Assembly (NCBI GenBank): GCA_934247115.1
Contig: CAKQIY010000002.1
Coordinates: forward strand, 62,001-126,000
Source: an uncultured Coprococcus sp.
Lineage (GTDB): Bacteria; Bacillota; Clostridia; Lachnospirales; Lachnospiraceae
Direction of reading: 5' to 3'
DNA length: 64,000 nucleotides
Shown here one piece after another: positions 50,586 to 59,214 of the stretch (the first letter of the stretch is position 1; the number at the start of each line of letters is the position of its first letter). The notes beneath the pieces are model-generated. The model made no database searches, was not told where the DNA came from, and saw only the letters and a program-made list of their open reading frames with translations. The position numbers were made by a program, and so were the translations under genes.

Positions 50586-52499
50586 ATGACAAAGAAACAG
50601 AAAAAGGTCCTTATAAGAATCATAGTATCGGCGGTTCTTCTCGTTGCCATGGCTGTCACATTCACAGTGCTTGACAAGACCGGGACGGTGGATCTTGAGA
50701 ATCCGTCAGTTATGTGGCGATGCATAGAGATAGTGGCTTACCTGATTCCGTATCTCATCATCGGCTATGATATACTTAAGAAGGCATTTCTCGGAATCAT
50801 ACACGGAGAAGTATTTGACGAGAATTTCCTTATGGCTATAGCCACGGTTGGCGCCATGGTGCTCGGTGAGTACAAGGAGGCATCAGCGGTTATGCTGTTC
50901 TACCAGATAGGCGAGTTATTCCAGAGCTACGCGGTGGGCAAGAGCAGAAAGAACATCACCGCACTTATGGATATCCGTCCGGATTATGCGAATATAGAGA
51001 AGGATGGCAAGCTTGAGCAGGTAGATCCGGATGACGTTCAGATCGGAACAGTCATAGTTGTACAGCCGGGCGAGAAGGTGCCTATCGACGGAAAGGTAGT
51101 TGAGGGCTCATCTTCCCTCAACACAAGTGCTCTCACAGGAGAGAGTGTCCCTAGAGAGGTTCATGTGGGTGATGAGATCATCAGTGGATGCGTCAACCTC
51201 AACGGACTTATAAAGATCGAGACAACCAAGGAGTTTGGAGAGTCAACCGTATCCAAGATACTTGATCTCGTCGAGAACTCAAGCATGAAGAAGTCCAGAT
51301 CAGAGAACTTCATCACAAGATTTGCAAAGTATTATACGCCGGCTGTGTGCATCGCGGCGCTTGCACTTGCAGTTCTTCCGCCGTTGGTAAACATGATCAT
51401 GGGTAACCCGGCTGCATGGTCCAAGTGGATCATCAGAGCCCTTACAACACTTGTTATCAGCTGCCCATGTGCACTGGTAATATCCATTCCACTGAGCTTC
51501 TTCGGTGGAATCGGAGGAGCTTCGGCAAAGGGTATCCTTGTAAAAGGTTCTAACTACCTTGAGGCTCTTTCATACACGAAATACGTTGTGTGTGACAAGA
51601 CAGGAACACTGACAAAGGGTGTGTTCCAGGTTACAGAGATACATCCGGTTTCGGGTATGAGCGAGGCTGATCTGCTTGAGAAGGCAGCATTTGTCGAGAG
51701 CTATTCCAACCATCCTATCAGCAAGAGCCTGAAGGAGGCATACGGCAAGGAAATCGACAACAATAGAGTATCTGACGCAAAGGAGATCAGCGGACACGGT
51801 GTGTCAGCAGTCGTGGATGGACATGAGGTCGCAGCGGGAAATGTCAAACTCATGAAGAAGATGAATATAGAGGCAGCGGTTCCTGCGTCAGTTGGAACAG
51901 AGATCCATGTTGCTGTGGATGGAAAGTATGCAGGATATATACTCATATCAGATGTCGTTAAGCCAAATGCGAAAGAAGCCATAAGAGGCCTCAAGGCAGC
52001 AGGCGTGGAGAAGGTTGTCATGCTCACCGGAGATGCCAGGAAGGTTGCTGACGCAGTGGGAAGAGAACTTGGCGTGGATGAGGTCAGAAGTGAACTTCTT
52101 CCGGGTGACAAGGTAGATGAGGTTGAGAAGCTCATAGCAGCCAAGGGCGAAAAAGAAAAGCTTGCATTTGTGGGTGATGGAATAAATGACGCCCCTGTGC
52201 TTTCAAGAGCAGATATAGGAATTGCGATGGGAGCACTCGGCTCGGATGCAGCTATAGAGGCAGCTGATATAGTCCTCATGGACGATGACCCGGCAAAGAT
52301 AGCCACAGCCATGAAGATATCCAAGAAGACACTCAGGATAGTTCATCAGAATATCGTGTTTGCACTTGTGATCAAATTCGCATGTCTTGCACTTGGAGCA
52401 GTTGGATTTGTCAACATGTGGTGGGCGATATTCGCTGATGTTGGAGTTATGATCCTTGCGGTGTTAAATGCAACAAGAGCGCTCAGTTTCAAAGAGTAG
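50586..52499 (+). CDS. Heavy-metal P1B-type ATPase (CadA/ZntA-like)
   Basis: A 637-residue ATPase that exports divalent metals such as zinc, cadmium or lead. Motifs are ISCPCALVIS (the CPC metal site), VCDKTGTLTKG with the phosphorylated aspartate, SNHPISKSL with the HP dipeptide and VGDGINDAPVLSRADIG. The N-terminal HMA domain is absent and instead encoded as the upstream gene. ATG 50586 follows CAGGAGG. The ArsR gene follows, and a CAAAGCAGG/CCTGCTTTG stem lies in the 50510-50555 gap before it. Confidence 0.95.
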   Translation: MTKKQKKVLIRIIVSAVLLVAMAVTFTVLDKTGTVDLENPSVMWRCIEIVAYLIPYLIIGYDILKKAFLGIIHGEVFDENFLMAIATVGAMVLGEYKEASAVMLFYQIGELFQSYAVGKSRKNITALMDIRPDYANIEKDGKLEQVDPDDVQIGTVIVVQPGEKVPIDGKVVEGSSSLNTSALTGESVPREVHVGDEIISGCVNLNGLIKIETTKEFGESTVSKILDLVENSSMKKSRSENFITRFAKYYTPAVCIAALALAVLPPLVNMIMGNPAAWSKWIIRALTTLVISCPCALVISIPLSFFGGIGGASAKGILVKGSNYLEALSYTKYVVCDKTGTLTKGVFQVTEIHPVSGMSEADLLEKAAFVESYSNHPISKSLKEAYGKEIDNNRVSDAKEISGHGVSAVVDGHEVAAGNVKLMKKMNIEAAVPASVGTEIHVAVDGKYAGYILISDVVKPNAKEAIRGLKAAGVEKVVMLTGDARKVADAVGRELGVDEVRSELLPGDKVDEVEKLIAAKGEKEKLAFVGDGINDAPVLSRADIGIAMGALGSDAAIEAADIVLMDDDPAKIATAMKISKKTLRIVHQNIVFALVIKFACLALGAVGFVNMWWAIFADVGVMILAVLNATRALSFKE

Positions 52500-52509
52500 G
52501 AGGAAACGC

Positions 52510-52875
52510 ATGGGAGAGATACATTTGCCTCATTGTCATTGCGACAATGAGAACAAGATCATAAAATGCATGCCGTCTGTTGATGACTGCAGTGGCATGG
52601 CAGATATATTCAAGCAGCTCAGCGACGGCAGCAGACTCAGGATACTCTGGATGCTATGCCATCTGGAGGAATGTGTGAGCAACATAGCCGCCGCCATGGA
52701 GATGAGTGATCCGGCTGTGTCACATCACCTGAAACAGCTTAAGAGCAGTGGGCTTATCGTGAGCCGCAGAGAGGGCAAGGAGGTATATTATAAGCTGGCA
52801 GACACGGAGACCGCCAGACTTGTCCACAAGGTATGTGAGGAGATGTTCCAGATAACATGTCCGCTTGAACAATAG
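52510..52875 (+). CDS. ArsR/SmtB-family metal-responsive repressor
   Basis: A 121-residue winged-helix repressor; ATG 52510 follows AGGAGG. The N-terminus has HLPHCHCD, a His/Cys cluster that could bind metal as in CadC. The helix-turn-helix segment is ECVSNIAAAMEMSDPAVSHH followed by LKQLKSSGLIVSRREGKEVY. Its position at the end of the metal operon suggests autorepression, with the upstream ATGTTCATA repeats as candidate operators. Confidence 0.92.
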   Translation: MGEIHLPHCHCDNENKIIKCMPSVDDCSGMADIFKQLSDGSRLRILWMLCHLEECVSNIAAAMEMSDPAVSHHLKQLKSSGLIVSRREGKEVYYKLADTETARLVHKVCEEMFQITCPLEQ

Positions 52876-52892
52876 AATAATATGACGGATAG

Positions 52893-52936
52893 ATCCCCGT
52901 CGGTACTGAACAGATCAGTGCCGGCGGGGATTTTTT
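52893..52936 (+). terminator. Terminator after the ArsR gene
   Basis: ATCCCCGTCGGTACTGA (52893-52909) pairs with TCAGTGCCGGCGGGGAT (52915-52931) over 17 positions with two G-T or mismatched pairs, followed by six T residues. Confidence 0.9.
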
Positions 52937-53047
52937 GTGAAAGTGGAAATACTGAGTAACTTCGTTTGGCGGTTCAGTATCGTGGTGGGAGAATTTGTGG
53001 GGATAATAAGAAAATATATAGTTCTATGTCGCAAAACAAAATAACAG

Positions 53048-53076
53048 TTGACATGCGTCTGTACATAGTGTATATA
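53048..53076 (+). promoter_or_regulatory. Promoter of the GntR-ABC operon with a possible operator
   Basis: TTGACA at 53048-53053 and TATATA at 53071-53076 have a 17-base spacer. The spacer contains TGTACATAGTGTATA, an imperfect inverted repeat of the GTAC/GTAT type seen at YtrA-family operators, so autoregulation is plausible. Confidence 0.65.
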
Positions 53077-53191
53077 TAACATATAAACAGTTGATGTATC
53101 AAGTTTTCTGTGAAAACTTGATATGCAGCGCCAGCCCCTGCCGAAGGCACTTATTAATGGGCTGGTGTTCAAAGTTGAGGGAGGTATGTAT

Positions 53192-53563
53192 ATGAGGCTT
53201 TCTCAGAATTCAGGAGTGCCTATATATCAGCAGATAGCGGACAGTTTCAAGTCGGATATCCTGGCCGGCAAGTATGCCCAGGGTGAGTATCTGCCGTCCA
53301 TCAGAGGGCTGGCGCGGGATCTGAAGATAAGTGTTATCACAACCATGAAAGCATATGAGCTGTTAGAGCAGGAAGGGCTGGTCACGGCTGAACAGGGCAA
53401 GGGGTTTTATGTGAATGCACAGGACAGTGAGATGCTGATAGAGCAGCACCTTCGAAAGGTCGAGGCATCTCTGACGGAGGCCATAGCTGCGGCACGTATT
53501 GCAGGTTTGTCGGACGATGAACTAAAGAATATGCTTGATGCCCTGCTTATGGTACAGGACTGA
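53192..53563 (+). CDS. GntR-family regulator, YtrA subfamily
   Basis: A 123-residue protein with an N-terminal winged helix (GVPIYQQIADSFKSDILAGK, then LPSIRGLARDLKISVITTMK) and a short C-terminal dimerisation segment of about 45 residues, as in the YtrA subfamily. Two ATGs exist, 53186 and 53192; the second is used because GGGAGG lies eight bases before it. YtrA-type genes usually control the ABC transporter that follows, as here. Confidence 0.92.
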   Translation: MRLSQNSGVPIYQQIADSFKSDILAGKYAQGEYLPSIRGLARDLKISVITTMKAYELLEQEGLVTAEQGKGFYVNAQDSEMLIEQHLRKVEASLTEAIAAARIAGLSDDELKNMLDALLMVQD

Positions 53564-53579
53564 CGATCTGACAGGCAGG

Positions 53580-53627
53580 GAACAAAACAGACAGAGAACA
53601 AAGCAGGCAGAGAACAAAGCAGACAGA
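53580..53627 (+). repeat. Three 16-base tandem repeats
   Basis: GAACAAAACAGACAGA, GAACAAAGCAGGCAGA and GAACAAAGCAGACAGA follow one another at 53580-53595, 53596-53611 and 53612-53627 in the 117-base GntR-ATPase gap. They are purine-rich on this strand and start just after the GntR stop. They may be a spacer or site of slippage; no regulatory role is evident. Confidence 0.75.
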
Positions 53628-53683
53628 GGATAGGGAAAAAGAAAGACATGAAGAGAGTTTAAGGTTTAATGGAGGATTGGATG

Positions 53684-54598
53684 ATGAATTATGACTGCGC
53701 TGTAAAAGGGGAGAATATTTCCAAAAAGTTTAAGACATTTACACTGGATATACCTGATTTGAGGGTGCCGAAGGGATTTGCGACAGCACTCATCGGTGAA
53801 AATGGAGCGGGAAAGACGACACTTCTCAATATGCTTTCAGGAATAAGGCTTGATTACAAAGGTGAGCTGACTTTCTTTGACAAGTATTCATCGGAGGAGA
53901 AGGAGAGGAGAGCGGATGTAAAGAACAGGATAGGCTATACGGGAACAGGCAGATACTACCTTCCACAGTGGACTGTATCTGATGTGGAGGAGATAAGCAG
54001 TTTGCTCTTTGACAATTTTGACAGGGACGAGTTCGAAAGATATTGCCGTGAACTTGCGATATTTCCTGATTCTCCGGACGGTGTTGCTCTGAAGAAGAAG
54101 TGTTCAGCACTCTCTGATGGAACCAGAACCAAGCTGATGCTTGCCGGGGTTATGGCGAGGGATACAGACCTGCTGCTGCTCGATGAGCCGGCATCGCCTC
54201 TTGATCCTCTTATGCGAGACAAGTTGTGTCAGATGATCGGCGATTATATAAGTGGCGGAGCGGGGGAGAAGAGTGTATTGTTCTCAACACACAATATATC
54301 CGATATGGAGAGCATCACTGATTATGCGATAATCATGGAACATGGAAATGTGGTCGAGTGCGGATTTGTGGAGGATCTTAAGGAGAAATACATACTGATA
54401 AAGGGAGATGCCCAGGATGCTGAGCCGGCATCAAAAATCCTTTATACCATGACTAAGAATCCATATGGTTTTGAGGGAATCTGTCTTGCAGAGAATCTGG
54501 ACAAGCTTGCCGGAATGAATGTGAGCAAGGAGATACCATCGCTGTTTCAGATAAGTGTTGCGGTCATGAAGAATAATACAAAAATGGTATTAAAGTAA
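53684..54598 (+). CDS. ABC transporter ATP-binding protein, YtrB-like
   Basis: A 304-residue ATPase. Walker A is GENGAGKTT near 38-46, Walker B is LLLLDEPASPLDPLM. The signature motif is altered to ALSDGTRTKLMLAGV (LSDG instead of LSGG), a variant seen in some transporters of this class. ATG 53684 gives MNYDCAVKGENISKKFKTFT; ATG 53681 is an alternative with GGAGG closer by. It is paired with two following membrane proteins. Substrate unknown; related systems respond to cell-wall antibiotics. Confidence 0.88.
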   Translation: MNYDCAVKGENISKKFKTFTLDIPDLRVPKGFATALIGENGAGKTTLLNMLSGIRLDYKGELTFFDKYSSEEKERRADVKNRIGYTGTGRYYLPQWTVSDVEEISSLLFDNFDRDEFERYCRELAIFPDSPDGVALKKKCSALSDGTRTKLMLAGVMARDTDLLLLDEPASPLDPLMRDKLCQMIGDYISGGAGEKSVLFSTHNISDMESITDYAIIMEHGNVVECGFVEDLKEKYILIKGDAQDAEPASKILYTMTKNPYGFEGICLAENLDKLAGMNVSKEIPSLFQISVAVMKNNTKMVLK

Positions 54599-54638
54599 AA
54601 CAGCTTAGAGTGTTTCACGTATTTATAGGAGCGTAATT

Positions 54639-55292
54639 ATGAGGATGATAAAGGATTACAGAGCCATTACGAATGGAAAATATCGGTTAGGGTGCAATGT
54701 TCTGATACCGGTTGTGCTGGGGATCATACTGGCTTTGGTCGATGCAGTGGTGAGAAATGGTTATGTTACAGTAGTCATGTTTGGTTTTGGTGCCGCGTTC
54801 ATGACTGCGATTGAGATTGTTGGTGATTATTGGGGATTTGGTGCAATATGTGTAAAAGGGTGCCTTGGAATGGACTATCTGAAGACATCCACAAAGGGCA
54901 AAGCCATGTTGCAGAATGCACTTATGGCGGATCTGCTTGTCCGCCCGGTGAGGATCGCCATATGTATGGCGATGGTGGCTGTGCCATATGGAATTATGGT
55001 GGGAAATCCGGTGAGACCGTTTTGTCTGTCGGTGCTGCTCACAGCAAATCTGTCGGTGTGGGCGCTGAACATTACGAGATATGTCCAGAGTGTCCAGGTT
55101 ATGAGTGTACTGTCCATGCTGGCATATGGAGTGTCAGGGGCTGCAGTTATATACATAGCGACATCTCATAAAATGCAGAGATTTGAATGGCCGATAGTGG
55201 CAGCGCTGGCGGTATTGATGGTCGTTGGAATATATGTGACACGCAGACATATGTACAGCAAGGTTGAGGCGTCTTATCTGGATATGGATTAA
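54639..55292 (+). CDS. Membrane protein of the GntR-ABC operon (first permease)
   Basis: A 217-residue protein with about six hydrophobic segments, for example VLIPVVLGIILALVDAVV and VAVPYGIMVGNPVRPFCLSV. It follows the ATPase by 40 bases and has a second membrane protein after it, so it is probably a half-permease of the exporter. No family is clearly recognisable beyond ABC-2 or YtrC/YtrD-like membrane subunits. The start is ATG 54639 after AGGAG. Confidence 0.75.
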   Translation: MRMIKDYRAITNGKYRLGCNVLIPVVLGIILALVDAVVRNGYVTVVMFGFGAAFMTAIEIVGDYWGFGAICVKGCLGMDYLKTSTKGKAMLQNALMADLLVRPVRIAICMAMVAVPYGIMVGNPVRPFCLSVLLTANLSVWALNITRYVQSVQVMSVLSMLAYGVSGAAVIYIATSHKMQRFEWPIVAALAVLMVVGIYVTRRHMYSKVEASYLDMD

Positions 55293-55384
55293 CAGATCGT
55301 TGTTCATGGCCGGAAATGGCTTAGACTATCCGTCCCGCCTGCCGGCGGGAGGAATGATATATATCAGACAAGGAGGATTAAGGG
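55293..55384 (+). other. Gap between the two permeases with a GC-rich inverted repeat
   Basis: TCCCGCC (about 55332-55338) and GGCGGGA (about 55343-55349) form a seven-pair hairpin with a four-base loop. There is no T-run. AAGGAGG precedes the next ATG. Confidence 0.4.
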
Positions 55385-56044
55385 ATGAAAGATTTGATAC
55401 TTGGTTTTAAACTTCTCAGATATGGGTATAAATTAAAGACAAATGTGATGATGCTTATTTTGTTCACTGCAATAGGGCTTGTGGTCGAACTGTCATCACA
55501 TGGAACGAACATGCTGGGCGGTTTCTATTTTATGCTGACTGGAATGTTTGCCTACCAGATGATAATATACATGAATGCATCGGACTATGTGCAGTCAAGC
55601 ATGATGAAGAGAAAGCTGGAAGTGGGAATGCCTGTGATTGTCAGTACAGTTGTGTATCTTGTACTTCTCACAATACTTGTTGCGGAGAAATATATACTTA
55701 TCAGAATGTACCCGGAGAATACAGAAAACTATCAGGATACATTGTTTATGATAATATTTATATTGTTCGGAGCTATGATATTCTGTGGTGTGTGTTACAA
55801 ATATTTTGTGGCAAGTCTTATCGTGTTTATGCTGGTGATAATGACCTGCATGTCAACACTAAACTCCTGGTTGTATCACCATCATATATCGGAGATTATA
55901 AGCCTTGGAATTGTAAAACTTGCTATACTTGGATATGCAGCCATCATTTTGGGTGGTGTTATAGAGTATCTGCTCAGTTCACTTCTCTACAGGAAACAGT
56001 TGTCAGAGTTCGCGATGAGCGGACTCAGCAAGAGCATGAAGTAA
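55385..56044 (+). CDS. Membrane protein of the GntR-ABC operon (second permease)
   Basis: A 219-residue protein with about six hydrophobic segments, for example VMMLILFTAIGLVVELSS and LFMIIFILFGAMIFCGVCYK. It shares its general layout with the preceding protein, supporting a heterodimeric membrane part. ATG 55385 follows AAGGAGG. No functional family can be assigned with confidence. Confidence 0.72.
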   Translation: MKDLILGFKLLRYGYKLKTNVMMLILFTAIGLVVELSSHGTNMLGGFYFMLTGMFAYQMIIYMNASDYVQSSMMKRKLEVGMPVIVSTVVYLVLLTILVAEKYILIRMYPENTENYQDTLFMIIFILFGAMIFCGVCYKYFVASLIVFMLVIMTCMSTLNSWLYHHHISEIISLGIVKLAILGYAAIILGGVIEYLLSSLLYRKQLSEFAMSGLSKSMK

Positions 56045-56081
56045 ACGGAAATACAAATAAACTTAATAAAATAGACGGAAC

Positions 56082-56152
56082 AGAGCCGGTTGCGGATCGT
56101 GCGGGATTGCCGAAGAGAGGGCGGTCACAGCAGAAGATTTGTAACCGGCTCT
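56082..56152 (+). ncRNA. Structured element in the gap before the HAD gene
   Basis: AGAGCCGGTT (56082-56091) pairs with AACCGGCTCT (56143-56152) over ten perfect base pairs. Inside, GATTGCC (56105-56111) and GGCGGTC (56120-56126) form a seven-pair hairpin with a GAAGAGAG loop. No T-run follows, only CTATTGCTATTA. It is within the 278-base gap between the ABC operon and the HAD gene. It may be a weak terminator, a small RNA or a leader. The rest of the gap shows nothing recognisable. Confidence 0.4.
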
Positions 56153-56322
56153 ATTGCTATTATCAGGTGAGTGGAATATAATATTTAAGAATGTGCGCAC
56201 TGGAGAAATCCGGCAGCTGCGCATAGGAGTAATGTATAAAATACAGAACCATAACGGTAGACATTGATAAGTCAGCATATGAATTTGAAAAGAAAGATAT
56301 AAGGAAGATATAAGGAAGTTAT

Positions 56323-57006
56323 ATGGTACAGAACATATTGTTTGATCTGGATGAGACACTGCTGGACTTCAAGCGCAGCGAGAGCAGAGCGCTCTCCAAT
56401 ATGCTTAAGCATATAGGGGTGGAGCCTACAGAAAAGGTCATATCCAGATACAGCGAGATCAACAAATCGAGATGGAAGCTGCTTGAACAGGGGCTGCTCA
56501 CAAGGCAGCAGGTGAAGGAGAGCAGATACGAGATACTTTTTGCAGAGCTGGGAGTTGACTACTCTGCTGCAGAGGCGACAGCCTACTATGAGGGTCAGCT
56601 CAGCCAGAAGGGATTTATGTTCCCTGATACGATAAGGCTGCTTGAAACCTTGCACGGAAGATACAGAATGTACATTGTGTCAAATGGCGGATCAAATGTG
56701 CAGAGCGGACGACTTTTGGACAGCGGTATAGGCAAGTATTTTGAGGATATATTCATATCTGAGGATGCCGGAGCGGAGAAACCGTCCAGAGAATTCTTTG
56801 ACTATTGCTTTGGCAGGAGACCAGAGATAGAGGCAGATGAGACTGTGATCATAGGAGACAGTCTGACATCAGATATACAGGGCGGGATAAATGCCGGGGT
56901 AAGGACGATATGGTTCAATCCGGACGATCTGCAGGCGGCGGATATACATCCGGACTATGAGGTGAAAACACTTATGGAGATACCGGCGCTGCTTGAAGAG
57001 CTGTAA
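56323..57006 (+). CDS. HAD-family hydrolase, YjjG type
   Basis: A 227-residue HAD hydrolase with motif I FDLDETLLDF (nucleophile aspartate), motif II YIVSNGGSN, motif III lysine in AEKPSREFFDY and motif IV TVIIGDSLTSDIQGGINAG. The cap region TRQQVKESRYEILFAEL and overall length are like the pyrimidine 5'-nucleotidase YjjG. ATG 56323 follows AAGGAAG within a short direct repeat (AGATATAAGGA twice, at about 56296-56317). Confidence 0.9.
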   Translation: MVQNILFDLDETLLDFKRSESRALSNMLKHIGVEPTEKVISRYSEINKSRWKLLEQGLLTRQQVKESRYEILFAELGVDYSAAEATAYYEGQLSQKGFMFPDTIRLLETLHGRYRMYIVSNGGSNVQSGRLLDSGIGKYFEDIFISEDAGAEKPSREFFDYCFGRRPEIEADETVIIGDSLTSDIQGGINAGVRTIWFNPDDLQAADIHPDYEVKTLMEIPALLEEL

Positions 57007-57102
57007 GCAAAATTATTTATCGGGACCGGATACAGATGAGTCCGAATACAAATGAGTCCAGATTGAAATAAACAGGAATAGACAAATATACAGAGGTAGT
57101 AC

Positions 57103-57975
57103 ATGAAGATAAGAGATTTGATCACACAGGATAAGGCGACACTCTCATTTGAGGTGTTCCCGCCAAAGAAAGATACTGACTTTGCGGATGTTGAGGCTGC
57201 CGCACTTGGCATAGCGGCGCTAAAGCCTGACTATATGAGTGTAACCTACGGCGCTGGCGGAAGTACAAAGGGCCACACCATACAGCTTGCGCGGGAGATA
57301 CAGGAGAAGTACGATGTTCCGACTATAGCACATCTCACATGCGTGTGTGCCAGCAGAGACGGAATAAAGAACGCGCTTGTGGAGATGAAGAGCGCAGGGA
57401 TAGAGAATATACTTGCCCTTCGCGGAGATATACCTAAGAACTATGATGGACAGGTGTTTACTGAGTTTTCGCATGCATCTGAGCTGGTGGAGCTCATCAA
57501 GGAGTCGGGTGATTTCTGCGTGGGCGGTGCCTGCTATCCTGAGGTACATCCAGATTCTGCAAATAAACATGATGATATAGCCGGGCTTAAGAAGAAGGTC
57601 GATGCCGGATGCGATTACCTGACTACACAGATGTTCTTTGATAACAACATTTTCTTTAATTTTATGTACAGAGTCAGGGAGGCTGGAATAAACGTTCCTA
57701 TCATACCGGGAATCATGCCGATCACAAAGCGTGTCCAGGTCAAGAATGCGGTGAAACTTTCAGGCTGTAATGTGCCTGAGAGATTCAAGAGTATAGTGGA
57801 TGCATTTGGCGATACGGAGGCGGCCATGAGACAGGCAGGAATCGCATATGCCACAGACCAGATCATCGATCTCATGGCAAATGGAGTAAAGCATATACAT
57901 GTGTACTCCATGAATAAGCCGGAGGTCGCAGCCGGAATACAGAAGAATCTCAGTGAGATACTTAAAGTGTGGTAA
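57103..57975 (+). CDS. metF: Methylenetetrahydrofolate reductase
   Basis: A 290-residue MetF that reduces 5,10-methylene-tetrahydrofolate to 5-methyl-tetrahydrofolate, the methyl donor for methionine synthesis. It shows SFEVFPPKKDTDFADVE, then YMSVTYGAGGSTKGHT, HLTCVCASRD, the ALRGDIPKN flavin region and TTQMFFDNN. GAGGTAG is a weak site upstream. It is a stand-alone gene, 96 bases from the HAD gene, with two AATGAGTCC-like repeats in the gap (57034-57060). Confidence 0.96.
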   Translation: MKIRDLITQDKATLSFEVFPPKKDTDFADVEAAALGIAALKPDYMSVTYGAGGSTKGHTIQLAREIQEKYDVPTIAHLTCVCASRDGIKNALVEMKSAGIENILALRGDIPKNYDGQVFTEFSHASELVELIKESGDFCVGGACYPEVHPDSANKHDDIAGLKKKVDAGCDYLTTQMFFDNNIFFNFMYRVREAGINVPIIPGIMPITKRVQVKNAVKLSGCNVPERFKSIVDAFGDTEAAMRQAGIAYATDQIIDLMANGVKHIHVYSMNKPEVAAGIQKNLSEILKVW

Positions 57976-58145
57976 TATACAGATATATATATTAAACTGG
58001 CAGTTGGTAGAAATTTGTAAGACAGGTGTGTATGATGATATCATCCTGTAAGCTGAATTCCTACAGAATAAAATGCCAAATAATATTATAATAAATACAA
58101 GATGTCAAAATTAAGGTAACAATTATAAGAAAGAAGGAATAAAAA

Positions 58146-58583
58146 ATGACACTTGAAGTTTTACAGAAGGACATGATAGCAGCAATGAAGGCAAGAGATA
58201 AGGAGAGAAAGGACAGTATATCATCTCTCGTATCAGCAGTTAAGAAGGTTGGAATCGACAACGGCTGCAGAGACAATATACCGGAGGATATAGTTGACAG
58301 CGTTATCCTCAAGGAGATCAAGTCTGTTAAGGAGCAGATCGATACATGCCCTGCAGACAGAACAGATCTGCTTGAGCAGTACAAGGCAAGATATGATGTG
58401 TTTAACGAGTATGCACCAAAGCTTTTGTCAGAGAATGAGGTCAGAGAGATACTCACCACAAAGTTTGCTGATGTGATCGCAACCAAGAACAAAGGACAGA
58501 TCATGAAGACAGTCATGGCAGAGCTCAAGGGCAAGGCTGACGGCAAGGTTATCAATCAGGTTGTTGCAGAGCTTTGCAAATAA
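58146..58583 (+). CDS. yqeY: GatB/YqeY domain protein
   Basis: A 145-residue YqeY-type protein, similar to the C-terminal tRNA-binding domain of GatB. It has LEVLQKDMIAAMKARDKERK at the start and the GQIMKTVMAELKGKADGKVI ending. A single-domain protein of this size is typical; function is uncertain, possibly tRNA-related. AAAGGAAT precedes the ATG. The 170-base gap before it shows nothing clear. Confidence 0.92.
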   Translation: MTLEVLQKDMIAAMKARDKERKDSISSLVSAVKKVGIDNGCRDNIPEDIVDSVILKEIKSVKEQIDTCPADRTDLLEQYKARYDVFNEYAPKLLSENEVREILTTKFADVIATKNKGQIMKTVMAELKGKADGKVINQVVAELCK

Positions 58584-58640
58584 TAGTTTCTGACAGAAAT
58601 CAAATCTGCGAATTAGTGAACGGAATTAGTGGAGAAAAAT

Positions 58641-59201
58641 ATGAAGTTTGTAGGAATTGAGAAGAAGGAACAGGGCAAGTTCATCACAAGGTATGATGTG
58701 AAGTATGAGACCGTAGATGGCATATTGAAAAATTATGAGATGATAAGCAGAAATGGCGATATCACAGATTTTGAGGGACTTCACGGCAAGGCTGCGGATG
58801 CAGTTGTCATCATAGCCACAGATGAGAATGATGAGAAGATCCTGATAGACAGAGAATACAGACTAGCTCCTGGCGAGTGGGTATACAATTTCCCTGCAGG
58901 ACTGATAGATCCGGGAGAGACCCCGGAGGTCAGCGCAAAGCGTGAACTCATGGAGGAGACGGGACTTGAGCTGTACGAGATCACGGATACAATAGGTACA
59001 AGCTACAGCGCCGTCGGATTTTCAAACGAGACAAATATGTGTGTGGTGGGCAAGGCGAGAGGCGAGTTTAAGCCGAGCACATCAACTCTGGAGGAGATCA
59101 CACCTGGCTGGTACACCAAGGCGGAAGTGAGGGAACTGCTAAAGACTGAGAAGTTCGCAGCCAGAACCCAGGCATTTTGCTATGTATGGAGCAGAAAGTA
59201 G
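58641..59201 (+). CDS. Nudix hydrolase
   Basis: A 186-residue Nudix protein. The Nudix box GLIDPGETPEVSAKRELMEE followed by TGLEL fits GX5EX7REUXEEXGU. The ATG at 58641 follows TGGAG; GTG 58629 in frame is an alternative. Regions around the box resemble ADP-sugar pyrophosphatase-like members. The start of the next gene overlaps closely: it begins 13 bases after this stop. Confidence 0.9.
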   Translation: MKFVGIEKKEQGKFITRYDVKYETVDGILKNYEMISRNGDITDFEGLHGKAADAVVIIATDENDEKILIDREYRLAPGEWVYNFPAGLIDPGETPEVSAKRELMEETGLELYEITDTIGTSYSAVGFSNETNMCVVGKARGEFKPSTSTLEEITPGWYTKAEVRELLKTEKFAARTQAFCYVWSRK

Positions 59202-59214
59202 GAGGAGTATGTGT

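Larger units (their letters stand above)
52876..53191 (+). other. 316-base gap: terminator, promoter and two leader hairpins
   Basis: After the terminator at 52893-52936 the region is AT-rich. A promoter lies at 53048-53076 and two hairpins follow in the leader: TATCAAGTTTT/AAAACTTGATA at 53097-53107 with 53113-53123, perfect over eleven pairs, and CGCCAGCCC (about 53129-53137) with GGGCTGGTG (53159-53167). The second hairpin encloses 21 bases and stops shortly before the GGGAGG of the GntR gene. Confidence 0.6.

Noticed and set aside
53580..53627. Small CRISPR or mobile element
   Set aside because: The 16-base repeats are contiguous without spacers and without flanking inverted repeats or a transposase.
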